Shown here: positions 1 through 6,307 of the stretch, piece by piece
Numbering within the stretch: the first letter of the stretch is position 1
How the letters are laid out: every line of letters starts with the position of its first letter
Assembly (NCBI GenBank): GCA_913051905.1
Contig: CAJXBY010000099.1
Span: 1-8,993 of the forward strand
Origin: an uncultured Gammaproteobacteria bacterium
GTDB taxonomy: Bacteria; Pseudomonadota; Gammaproteobacteria; Arenicellales; UBA868
DNA length: 8,993 nt
Reading direction: 5' to 3'
Notes under the pieces: model-generated
What the model was told of the DNA's origin: nothing
Databases searched by the model: none
Seen by the model: only the letters and a program-made list of their open reading frames with translations
Translations under genes and position numbers: made by a program

Positions 1-885
1 GATCCGGTCGATATTCTGATCAGCGATGAGGCCGACGAGGAAGACCGAGAACGGGCGATCGCTGCGCTGGGGCTGGACAAGCCGTTTCACGTCCAGTATC
101 TGGTCTTCCTTCGTAATGCGGCCCAGGGAAACCTCGGTGATTCCTTTATCTTTGAGGAACCTGCCCTGCTGCTGATTTTGGAGCGTATGCCGGCAACGTT
201 TGAACTTGCCATTTTTGCGCTCTTGATCGCTGTCGTTCTGGGAATTCCGCTTGGCATGCTCGCAGGACTGCGACCGAACTCTATCGCCTCAAAGTCCATC
301 ATGACCGGTTCGATTCTGGGATTCAGTCTGCCAACGTTCTGGGTCGGCATCATGATGATGATGCTGTTCGCTGTGGTGCTGGGCTGGTTACCTTCCACAG
401 GACGGGGTCCGACCACAACGTTTCTTGGGATGGAGGTGAGCTTTACTTCCTGGCGTGGTATCAGTCACCTTCTGATGCCGGCAGTGAACCTGTCATTGTT
501 CAAGCTAGCACTCGTGATCCGGTTGGCCCGTGCCGGCACACGCGAGGTGATACACCAGGACTACATCAAGTTCGCCCGAGCAAAGGGCATCAGTGGCTCG
601 CGGATCATCCTCGTTCATTTGCTCAAAAATATTCTCATCCCCGTAGTGACGGTCCTGGGTCTGGAGTTTGGTGGTCTGGTTGCCTTCTCGGTCGTGACGG
701 AAACAGTATTTGCCTGGCCTGGAATGGGGAAGCTGCTGATCGATTCGATTGGGATGCTGGATCGGCCGGTCATTGTGGCGTACCTGATGATGATCGTCTT
801 CCTGTTTGTAGTGATCAACCTCGTGGTCGATATTCTCTACTCCCTGCTTGATCCGCGGGTCCGTTTACAGGAAATAAAAGCATGA
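1..885 (+). CDS. ABC transporter permease, DppB/OppB type (5' partial)
   Basis: Inner-membrane permease subunit of a peptide/nickel/opine-class ABC importer. The frame is open from base 1; the ATG at 178 is internal, because the upstream codons already encode family sequence (starting DPVDIL, then GLDKP, VQYL and GNLGDSF). About 30 residues, including the first membrane helix, are missing beyond the window edge. The visible 294 residues carry several hydrophobic helices, the EAA-type cytoplasmic loop (from about visible residue 187, DYIKFARAKG...HLLKN, conserved Gly present) that docks on the ATPase, and the typical TETVFAWPGMGKLL segment before the last helices. It ends LLDPRVRLQ, as is usual for DppB. 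The stop overlaps the next start (ATGA at 882-885), so it is coupled to the second permease. The family is certain. The substrate is unknown, since DppB, GsiC, NikB and OppB homologues look alike. Confidence 0.95.
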   Translation, partial: DPVDILISDEADEEDRERAIAALGLDKPFHVQYLVFLRNAAQGNLGDSFIFEEPALLLILERMPATFELAIFALLIAVVLGIPLGMLAGLRPNSIASKSIMTGSILGFSLPTFWVGIMMMMLFAVVLGWLPSTGRGPTTTFLGMEVSFTSWRGISHLLMPAVNLSLFKLALVIRLARAGTREVIHQDYIKFARAKGISGSRIILVHLLKNILIPVVTVLGLEFGGLVAFSVVTETVFAWPGMGKLLIDSIGMLDRPVIVAYLMMIVFLFVVINLVVDILYSLLDPRVRLQEIKA

Positions 886-1814
886 CGGACAGCGGAATTC
901 CGTCGACGGAAATAGTGGTGACTGAGGTGGTCCGCGAGAGCGCACAGACGCCATTTCAGCGGTTTCTGTCCGATTATGTGGAAAGCCCAGTCGCTGTTGT
1001 GAGTTTTGTTGTCGTTCTGGTAGTGGTCACGATTGCGTTGTTTGCGCCGTTTCTGGCGCCAACCAATCCTTACGATCTGGCGACAGTGACTGTGGCTGAC
1101 AAGACCCTGGCTCCCGGCGCAGTCATGGGTTCCGGCCAGGTGGCCTATCTCGGGACCGATGGGTCGGGGCGGGATCTTCTCAGCGGTATCTTCTACGGGC
1201 TGCGCATCAGTCTCAGCGTGGGGATCGGCAGCGGCATTATTGCGCTGGCTATCGGGGTCGTTGTTGGCCTGAGCGCCGCCTATTTTGGTGGTCGAACAGA
1301 CGCGTTGATCATGCGTCTGGTCGACATGCAGCTCAGTTTTCCGGCCATCCTGATCGCTCTGGTGCTGCTCGTCACGCTGGGTAAGGGTGTTGACAAGACG
1401 TTGATCGCCCTGATCGTGGTGCAGTGGGCGTACTACGCGAGAACGGTTCGTGGTTCGGCGCTGGTCGAACGCAGCAAAGAGTACATTGAATCCGCACAGT
1501 GCCTGGCGTTATCCCGGCCTCGCATCCTGTTTCGCCATCTTTTTCCAAACGTTCTGGCGCCGATCATCGTCGTAGGAACGATGCAGACCGCCCACGCAAT
1601 CGCCCTGGAGGCAACACTGTCGTTTCTCGGCCTGGGCATGGAACAGACCGAACCCTCGCTGGGCAGCCTGATTGCCAATGGATTCGACTATATACACTCG
1701 GGTCATTACTGGATCACGGTTTTCCCTGGAGTGGCACTGCTGATCACCATCGTCTCGATCAATCTGGTGGGTGATCAGTTGCGGGACGTGCTCAATCCGC
1801 GATTGCAGCGTTAG
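882..1814 (+). CDS. ABC transporter permease, DppC/OppC type
   Basis: Second membrane subunit, pairing with the upstream permease to form the translocation path; 310 residues, normal for the family. A cytoplasmic N-terminal tail of about 35 residues precedes the first helix (about 36-59, ending FAPFLAP), as in OppC_N-domain proteins. The periplasmic segment leads into the hallmark GTDGSGRDLLSGIFYGLRIS block (91-110). The EAA loop spans about 200-223 (EYIESAQ...RHLFPN), followed by the conserved EATLSFLGLG helix (243-252); the C-terminus is DVLNPRLQR. An AGGA Shine-Dalgarno at 869-872, nine bases before the ATG, supports the start, and ATGA overlap gives coupling. Oddity: the EAA-loop glycine (EAAxxxG) appears as Ala209. 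Family assignment is secure; substrate is unknown. Confidence 0.96.
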   Translation: MTDSGIPSTEIVVTEVVRESAQTPFQRFLSDYVESPVAVVSFVVVLVVVTIALFAPFLAPTNPYDLATVTVADKTLAPGAVMGSGQVAYLGTDGSGRDLLSGIFYGLRISLSVGIGSGIIALAIGVVVGLSAAYFGGRTDALIMRLVDMQLSFPAILIALVLLVTLGKGVDKTLIALIVVQWAYYARTVRGSALVERSKEYIESAQCLALSRPRILFRHLFPNVLAPIIVVGTMQTAHAIALEATLSFLGLGMEQTEPSLGSLIANGFDYIHSGHYWITVFPGVALLITIVSINLVGDQLRDVLNPRLQR

Positions 1815-1826
1815 GGTCCGGCGAAC

Positions 1827-2846
1827 ATGACCGACAATGTTTCGAAGCCGGTACTGGAAGTGAGTCATCTGTCGACATCCTTTTTTACCAAAGCGGGTGA
1901 AGTGAAGGCCGTGGACGATGTCAGTTTTGAGATTCACCCGGGCCGGGTGCTCGGCCTGGTCGGAGAGTCAGGTTCCGGCAAGACCGTGACAGGGTTCTCG
2001 ATCATGGGACTGGTGGACCCGCCGGGCAGGATCACCGGGGGAGAGATCCGTTTTCAGGGTGAGGATCTGGTCCAGGCCAGCAAACAGCATTGGCAGCAGC
2101 TCAGGGGCAACCAGATAGCCATGGTCTTCCAGGACCCGATGATGACGCTCAACCCGGTGCTGCGTATTGATACCCAGATGATCGAAGCGATACGTGCCCA
2201 CGAACGGCTTGATCGTGCTTCGGCAAGGCGCCGGGCTCGCGAGGCGCTTGCTCAGGTGGGCATTCCCTCACCGGACGAACGGTTGAAGGCCTATCCGCAT
2301 CAGTTTTCCGGCGGCATGCGCCAGCGCGTATCGATCGCTATCGCCCTGTTGAACCGGCCGGAACTGATCATCGCAGATGAACCCACTACCGCGCTGGACG
2401 TCACAATCCAAGCACAGATTCTGTACGAGGCGCAGAAGCTCTGTCGGGAGACCGGCACGGCTCTCATCTGGATCACGCACGATCTGTCAGTGATTGCAGG
2501 TCTGGCCGACGATGTGGCTGTGATGTACGCCGGCCGGGTGGTCGAGTATGGTGAGGTTGACGAGGTTCTGGATCGTTCCCTGCATCCTTACACACACGGT
2601 TTGATCGGCTCGGTACCTTCCAGAAATCGCCGAGGCGTACCGTTACACCAGATTCCCGGCATGACACCGTCGCTCCTGAACCTGCCACCAGGCTGTGCCT
2701 TCCGTGAGCGCTGTCCACAAGCGACCGATGTCTGTTCAATTGCGCCTGAAGTTACCCAACCGGAAGGCACCACGCGGAAGATTCGCTGTCATTCACCAGT
2801 GTCGTCCGCGGAGCCGGCGAACCGTTCGACCGGAACGCAGACCTGA
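1827..2846 (+). CDS. ABC transporter ATP-binding protein, DppD/OppD type
   Basis: Cytoplasmic ATPase powering the importer; 339 residues, normal length. Visible motifs in order: Walker A GESGSGKT (46-53), Q-loop Q102 (VFQDPMMTLNP), signature SGGMRQR (161-167), Walker B IIADEP with D184 and catalytic E185, D-loop ALD (189-191) and switch His218 (ITHDL). All catalytic elements are intact. The C-terminal oligopeptide/dipeptide extension (about 250-325) holds Cys290, Cys296, Cys303 and Cys321; in structurally studied Dpp-type ATPases such cysteines have been reported to hold a [4Fe-4S] cluster. The start lies 12 nt after the permease stop, with AGGG (1813-1816) overlapping that stop as a plausible ribosome site. 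The next ATPase starts within its stop codon. The two ATPases are expected to form a heterodimer. Confidence 0.96.
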   Translation: MTDNVSKPVLEVSHLSTSFFTKAGEVKAVDDVSFEIHPGRVLGLVGESGSGKTVTGFSIMGLVDPPGRITGGEIRFQGEDLVQASKQHWQQLRGNQIAMVFQDPMMTLNPVLRIDTQMIEAIRAHERLDRASARRRAREALAQVGIPSPDERLKAYPHQFSGGMRQRVSIAIALLNRPELIIADEPTTALDVTIQAQILYEAQKLCRETGTALIWITHDLSVIAGLADDVAVMYAGRVVEYGEVDEVLDRSLHPYTHGLIGSVPSRNRRGVPLHQIPGMTPSLLNLPPGCAFRERCPQATDVCSIAPEVTQPEGTTRKIRCHSPVSSAEPANRSTGTQT

Positions 2847-3886
2847 TGACGACGAACTCAGGGGAGTCTGTTGCCCCACCAATGGTTGAATTACGGGACG
2901 TCTCGAAACGTTTTATCAAGACACTGGATTTCGCCGGCCGGCTGGCTCAGAAAATAGGAGTCGATGTCCACGAAGAAGTGGTCCATGCGGTTGATGGTGT
3001 GTCGCTCTCGATCTACGACGGTGAAGTTGTCGGGCTGGTTGGAGAATCGGGCTGCGGAAAGTCGACGCTGGGCCGGATCGTTGCCGGCGTGCATCAGCCC
3101 TCTGAAGGTCAGGTCTATTTCCGCGGCACCACACTCGATGCGATGTCCGGTTCCGCTGCCCGCGCCGCAGCGCTTAGTATCCAGATGATTTTTCAGGATC
3201 CGATGAGTTCGCTGAACCCGCGCCGGCGCGTCATCGACATCATCGGTGAGGCGCCGCTGGTACATGGCGTTGTCGACAGGAGTGGTGTGGAGGAGCACGT
3301 CAAACAGGCCATGCTAAGGGTTGGTCTGGACCCTGATTTTATGCGTCGTTACCCCCATCAGTTCTCGGGTGGACAGCGGCAGCGGATCGGCATTGCCCGG
3401 GCGCTGGCTGTCAATCCGGAATTCTTGGTCTGCGATGAATCAGTCGCAGCGCTCGATGTCTCTATTCAGGCACAGGTGCTTAATCTTTTCATGCGTCTAC
3501 GCAAGGAACTGAACCTGACATACCTGTTCATCAGTCATGATCTCGGGGTGGTCGAACATCTGAGTGACCGCGTTGTGATCATGTACCTGGGCCGAGTGGT
3601 TGAGGTCGCAACCACCGAGGTCCTTTTTGACTCACCCCATCATCCCTACACCCAGGCGTTGCTGGCTGAAGTGCCCCGGATCGATTCGCGGCGTCGTCGT
3701 TTTGAACCGGTTCGAGGTGAAATTCCGTCTCCACTCGACCCGCCTACGGGCTGTCATTTCCATCCGCGCTGTACGCTTGCGGTCGATCGTTGCAGCCGGG
3801 AACAACCGGCGTTGCGCGATATTGGCAACGGTCGCCTGGTAGCCTGTCATTTGTGCGAATCGAAGACCGATAGCCGTTTCGTTTGA
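2846..3886 (+). CDS. ABC transporter ATP-binding protein, DppF/OppF type
   Basis: Second cytoplasmic ATPase of the importer; 346 residues. Motifs: Walker A GESGCGKS (66-73), Q-loop Q117 (IFQDPMSSLNPR), signature SGGQRQR (174-180), Walker B FLVCDES with D197 and catalytic E198, D-loop ALD (202-204), switch His231 (ISHDL). The residue after the Walker B Glu is Ser rather than the usual Pro, which I believe occurs in some DppF/OppF relatives. The C-terminal extension carries Cys303, Cys309, Cys316 and Cys334 with the same spacing as in the partner ATPase, plus an extra Cys337. The ATG at 2846 shares its A with the preceding TGA (TGATG), favouring re-initiation. A later in-frame ATG at 2882 (Met13) would leave the ABC domain intact, but the overlap makes 2846 the better choice. 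It is the last gene of the visible operon, convergent with the next gene. Confidence 0.95.
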   Translation: MTTNSGESVAPPMVELRDVSKRFIKTLDFAGRLAQKIGVDVHEEVVHAVDGVSLSIYDGEVVGLVGESGCGKSTLGRIVAGVHQPSEGQVYFRGTTLDAMSGSAARAAALSIQMIFQDPMSSLNPRRRVIDIIGEAPLVHGVVDRSGVEEHVKQAMLRVGLDPDFMRRYPHQFSGGQRQRIGIARALAVNPEFLVCDESVAALDVSIQAQVLNLFMRLRKELNLTYLFISHDLGVVEHLSDRVVIMYLGRVVEVATTEVLFDSPHHPYTQALLAEVPRIDSRRRRFEPVRGEIPSPLDPPTGCHFHPRCTLAVDRCSREQPALRDIGNGRLVACHLCESKTDSRFV

Positions 3887-3953
3887 CCGGCGGGCCTTAT
3901 TTGGTTCCGGCACAAAAGCTATCTCCAGCAATCGCTTTATGCGTTTCGTCGGG
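3887..3953. other. Convergent intergenic region without a clear terminator
   Basis: This 67-nt gap separates the 3' ends of the ABC operon (+) and the AbrB-family gene (-). I looked for a GC-rich hairpin followed by a T-run on either strand and found only a 4-bp GCCG/CGGC pairing at 3873-3876 and 3888-3891, with no T-tract. Termination here may be Rho-dependent or the two transcripts may overlap; nothing more can be supported. Confidence 0.5.
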
Positions 3954-5027
3954 CTAGCGTCTTCTTTTGCGGGCATACTGAAAAAACGCAGGCCCCACCG
4001 CGGAGATCAGCGTGATTCGCAGTATGTGCATGGTGGCGATAAACGCAAGGTCGGCATTCATCGATACCGCGATCAGGCTCATTTCGGCCAGTCCACCCGG
4101 TGCCAGCGCAAGCAGTAGCGTGTGTTCTTCAATACCGAGCCAGGGGGCTGTGACTTTAGCCAGGGCAGCGGCGATCACCAGCATGGTGGTGGTTGCGATA
4201 CAGGCGGCGATTAACGGGCGGAACATCTGAACCAGACGCATACCGCGAAACTGGGTACCGATCGCAGAACCAATCACGATCTGGGCAACGGTGATCACGG
4301 GTTCCGGTAACGGCGTCTGTACCCATCCCAGTGCATAAGCGAATCCGGACAGTATTAACGGAGCTAAGAATTGACTGAAGGCCAGACCGATTCGGGCCGC
4401 GATCAAGTACCCCAATACGCCACAGACTAGAAGAATCAAGGTTTCCCGGGCATCGGGATAGCCGATTTCGGAACCGGGAACAGGGCGCACGGCGTCCACG
4501 TCGACGCCGCCGACAAACACGAAATACAGGGGAACACAAAGCACTACCAGGAACACGCGAGTCGCGTGGGCAATCGGCATCTGCTGACTGTCACCTCCGG
4601 CCTGCTCACCGGCGATGACCATTACACCCAGTCCGCCGGGTGTACTGGAGAAATACGCTGTGGTTCGGTCCATGAAAGCGATGCGGCGGAAAACGGCGAG
4701 AGAAATCAGCGTGGTGACCGCGACATAACCCAACATGATCAGGGCAGCACCTGACCAGGCGATGAGCTGCCTGAAAACCTCAGCGGTGAAGAAACTTCCG
4801 ACGAGGATACCGAGCACGATGATCATCACGTTGCGCAGCGGCATATAGCGCCTGACTGGTGCACCCATCAGGGCAGAGGTCGAAACAAAGATCATGCTGC
4901 CCAACATCCAGGGCAGCGGCATGTGCCAGCGGTAGAACAAGTAGCCGCCGGCCGACCCTATACCCAGGCTGAGCAGAACGTGTATTAGTGCACGAAATTC
5001 AATGGCCACGGGGGCGTCGACGCGCAC
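3954..5027 (-). CDS. AbrB-family inner-membrane protein (putative transporter/regulator)
   Basis: Multi-pass membrane protein of the Gram-negative AbrB duplication family (Pfam AbrB, often misannotated as ammonia monooxygenase or as the unrelated Bacillus AbrB regulator). It has 357 residues, normal for the family, and about ten hydrophobic stretches. The internal duplication is visible: TAYFSSTPGGLGVM (123-136) is matched 180 residues later by TLLLALAPGGLAEM (303-316), each followed by an Ala/Met-rich stretch and a H...R-[VI] segment (H154/R157 and H334/R337). LPWMLGSM (38-45) is the typical opening motif. The C-terminus is very basic (ARKRRR), consistent with a cytoplasmic end. The start is GTG at 5027; GTG at 5009 (351 residues) is an alternative, and neither has a well-placed Shine-Dalgarno (AGGGG lies 13 nt before 5027). 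It lies 93 nt downstream of the reductase gene, same strand. The family's function is poorly defined, so substrate is unknown. Confidence 0.9.
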   Translation of the reverse strand: MRVDAPVAIEFRALIHVLLSLGIGSAGGYLFYRWHMPLPWMLGSMIFVSTSALMGAPVRRYMPLRNVMIIVLGILVGSFFTAEVFRQLIAWSGAALIMLGYVAVTTLISLAVFRRIAFMDRTTAYFSSTPGGLGVMVIAGEQAGGDSQQMPIAHATRVFLVVLCVPLYFVFVGGVDVDAVRPVPGSEIGYPDARETLILLVCGVLGYLIAARIGLAFSQFLAPLILSGFAYALGWVQTPLPEPVITVAQIVIGSAIGTQFRGMRLVQMFRPLIAACIATTTMLVIAAALAKVTAPWLGIEEHTLLLALAPGGLAEMSLIAVSMNADLAFIATMHILRITLISAVGPAFFQYARKRRR

Positions 5028-5120
5028 GAGTCGTGTGAGGCCCCTGAGCCGGGTAGCGGGGGAAATCGGTGCGGGTTACAGAAGAGGACGGGGGCGGTCT
5101 GTTTTTTCTGACGTACGGTG

Positions 5121-6164
5121 TCATTCCGAAGCGTCTTGAACACCGAGGCGTTTCTGGAGCGCCGAGCTCGTCGTGGTGTATTGAAGCTTGTGTTTGGTAT
5201 CGGGGTCCAGATACTGCTGGATCGCGAACGCTGCCAGGGCTCCTTCATGGAAGCCGCTCAGGATCAATTTCTTCTTACCGGGATAGGTGTTGATATCGCC
5301 GATGGCGTAAATACCGGGCACGTTCGTCTGGAAGGTCTCGAGGCTGACGCTGATGTGTTTGCGCTCAATATCCAGTCCCCATTCGGCGATTGGTCCCAGA
5401 TCTGGCGACAGACCATAGAACACCAGCAACTCGTCCAGTTCCAGAAACTGTGACTCGCCTTCTCCGAACGGCGCAACCTCGATCTGGCTGATTCTGTCGC
5501 CGTGGGTCTGGTAACTCGGAATTCGGCCTATCAGGCAGTCCACCGGCCGTGAGGGGTCATCGACGAGCTCACGCATTTTGTTCACTGAGGCAGGAGCAGC
5601 GCGGAATTCATCCCGTCGATGGACGATGGTCACCCGTTCTGCACTGTCGGCGAACTCGAGTACCCAGTCCAGCGCTGAATCGCCGCCGCCCAGTATCACG
5701 ACTTTCTTATTACTGAAGTGCTGTTTATCTGCGACATGATAATGGAGGTTGGTGCTCTCAAACGCTTCGACGCCGGCCAGTCGCAGCGGCCTGGATTTAA
5801 AGGCACCGAGCCCGGCAGCGATGACGACCGTGCGGGTATGGAAACAGGTACCCGTTTCTGTTCGAAGCTCAAAAGCACCGTCCGCCTGTACGACCAGTTC
5901 GATGACCCGCTGACCCAGGTGGTAGGTGGGGTCAAATGGCTGGAGTTGTTCCGCGAGCCGATCGATCAGTTCCTGGGCACCGACGATCGGCAGGGCCGGA
6001 ATGTCGTAGATTGCCTTGTCCGGGTAGAGCATGGCACATTGGCCACCAATTACGGGCAGTGAATCGACGATATGGGCATCGATGCCGAGTAACCCCAGCT
6101 CGAAATACTGGAATAATCCGCTCGGGCCCGCGCCGACGATTACAACGTCTGTTTGAATGGTCAT
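5121..6164 (-). CDS. Ferredoxin/flavodoxin--NADP(+) reductase, type 2 (TrxR-like)
   Basis: FAD enzyme moving electrons between NADPH and ferredoxin or flavodoxin (EC 1.18.1.2 class) in the cytoplasm. It has 347 residues, typical of the bacterial TrxR-like group. FAD site GAGPSG (11-16), followed by GGQCAMLYPDKAIYDIPA (40-57), diagnostic of this group; second nucleotide site GGGDSA (159-164), then HRRDEFRA (182-189), whose basic residues probably read the NADPH 2'-phosphate; FAD-contacting GD at 289-290 followed by TYPGKKKLILSGFHEGA. The C-terminal YTTTSSALQKRLG (329-341) is the extra segment that stacks on the flavin in this family. No CxxC redox pair is present in the NADPH domain, which argues against thioredoxin reductase. 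The ATG at 6164 has no Shine-Dalgarno. It is divergent from the Fe-S flavoenzyme at 6308, making it a candidate electron partner for oxygenase or demethylase chemistry nearby (inference). Confidence 0.94.
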   Translation of the reverse strand: MTIQTDVVIVGAGPSGLFQYFELGLLGIDAHIVDSLPVIGGQCAMLYPDKAIYDIPALPIVGAQELIDRLAEQLQPFDPTYHLGQRVIELVVQADGAFELRTETGTCFHTRTVVIAAGLGAFKSRPLRLAGVEAFESTNLHYHVADKQHFSNKKVVILGGGDSALDWVLEFADSAERVTIVHRRDEFRAAPASVNKMRELVDDPSRPVDCLIGRIPSYQTHGDRISQIEVAPFGEGESQFLELDELLVFYGLSPDLGPIAEWGLDIERKHISVSLETFQTNVPGIYAIGDINTYPGKKKLILSGFHEGALAAFAIQQYLDPDTKHKLQYTTTSSALQKRLGVQDASE

Positions 6165-6172
6165 GGCTGGCG

Positions 6173-6178
6173 AGTATA
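6173..6178 (-). promoter_or_regulatory. Candidate -10 element for the reductase gene
   Basis: On the minus strand the hexamer TATACT (5 of 6 to TATAAT) ends 8 nt before the reductase ATG. No good -35 lies at the right distance; TGTTCA (6194-6199) at 15-nt spacing is a poor match. If used, transcription would begin within about 0-3 nt of the start codon, giving a nearly leaderless message. This would fit the absence of a Shine-Dalgarno. It rests on a single hexamer, so confidence is low. Confidence 0.25.
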
Positions 6179-6221
6179 GCGTTTACTTAATTTTGAACAG
6201 GTTCCGGCGTGTCCGACCATG

Positions 6222-6227
6222 GATAAT
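6222..6227 (+). promoter_or_regulatory. Candidate -10 element for the flavoenzyme/SDR operon
   Basis: GATAAT (5 of 6 to TATAAT) lies 80 nt before the ATG at 6308. The nearest -35-like sequence, TTGAAC (6193-6198), is 23 nt away, longer than the usual 16-18, so a standard sigma-70 promoter is not convincing and an activator may be required. A start near 6234 would leave a leader of about 74 nt. Confidence 0.25.
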
Positions 6228-6293
6228 CTGCCGGTGCGTCCAGGGCGTGCCAGCCGAACAGCGGTCCGGCACACACCTCACGCAACACGACCC

Positions 6294-6299
6294 GCAGGA
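6294..6299 (+). promoter_or_regulatory. Ribosome binding site of the flavoenzyme gene
   Basis: GCAGGA contains AGGA at 6296-6299, eight bases before the ATG at 6308. This supports that start over the internal Met29 at 6392, which would remove the conserved start of the barrel domain. Confidence 0.5.
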
Positions 6300-6307
6300 C
6301 ACAGGCA

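Larger units (their letters stand above)
6165..6307. promoter_or_regulatory. Divergent intergenic promoter region
   Basis: These 143 nt separate the divergent reductase (-) and flavoenzyme (+) genes and must hold the promoters for both unless transcription enters from further away. The stretch at about 6172-6227 is locally AT-rich. A 7-bp inverted pair, GGCTGGC (6165-6171) and GCCAGCC (6249-6255), flanks it, but at 77 nt apart it may be chance. No regulator gene is present in the window and I recognise no operator. Confidence 0.5.

Noticed and set aside
178..180. ATG as the start of the first permease
   Set aside because: Codons upstream to base 1 remain open and encode conserved DppB sequence, so the gene is truncated by the window edge and this Met is internal.
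1509..1937. A minus-strand open frame spanning the junction of the second permease and first ATPase genes
   Set aside because: Both plus-strand genes are well supported across it, and the translated product resembles no family I know.
3429..3455. Walker B DES instead of DEP as a catalytic defect in the second ATPase
   Set aside because: The catalytic Asp and Glu are intact, and Ser or Ala after the Glu is, to my knowledge, found in functional DppF/OppF relatives.
5079..5110. T-run at 5102-5107 with CAGAA/TTCTG inverted repeat, as an intrinsic terminator
   Set aside because: The T-run is on the plus strand, where no gene ends; the arms are only 5 bp and the T-run falls within the second arm's side. 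On the transcribed minus strand it reads as an A-run before the stem.
5121..6164. Thioredoxin reductase as the identity of this gene
   Set aside because: There is no CxxC pair in the NADPH domain, while the C-terminal YTTTSSALQ segment and the GGQCAMLYP motif fit type-2 ferredoxin-NADP reductase.
6165..6255. GGCTGGC/GCCAGCC inverted pair as an operator
   Set aside because: Seven bases at 77-nt separation is weak, and one arm abuts the reductase start codon; there is no regulator gene in the window to support it.
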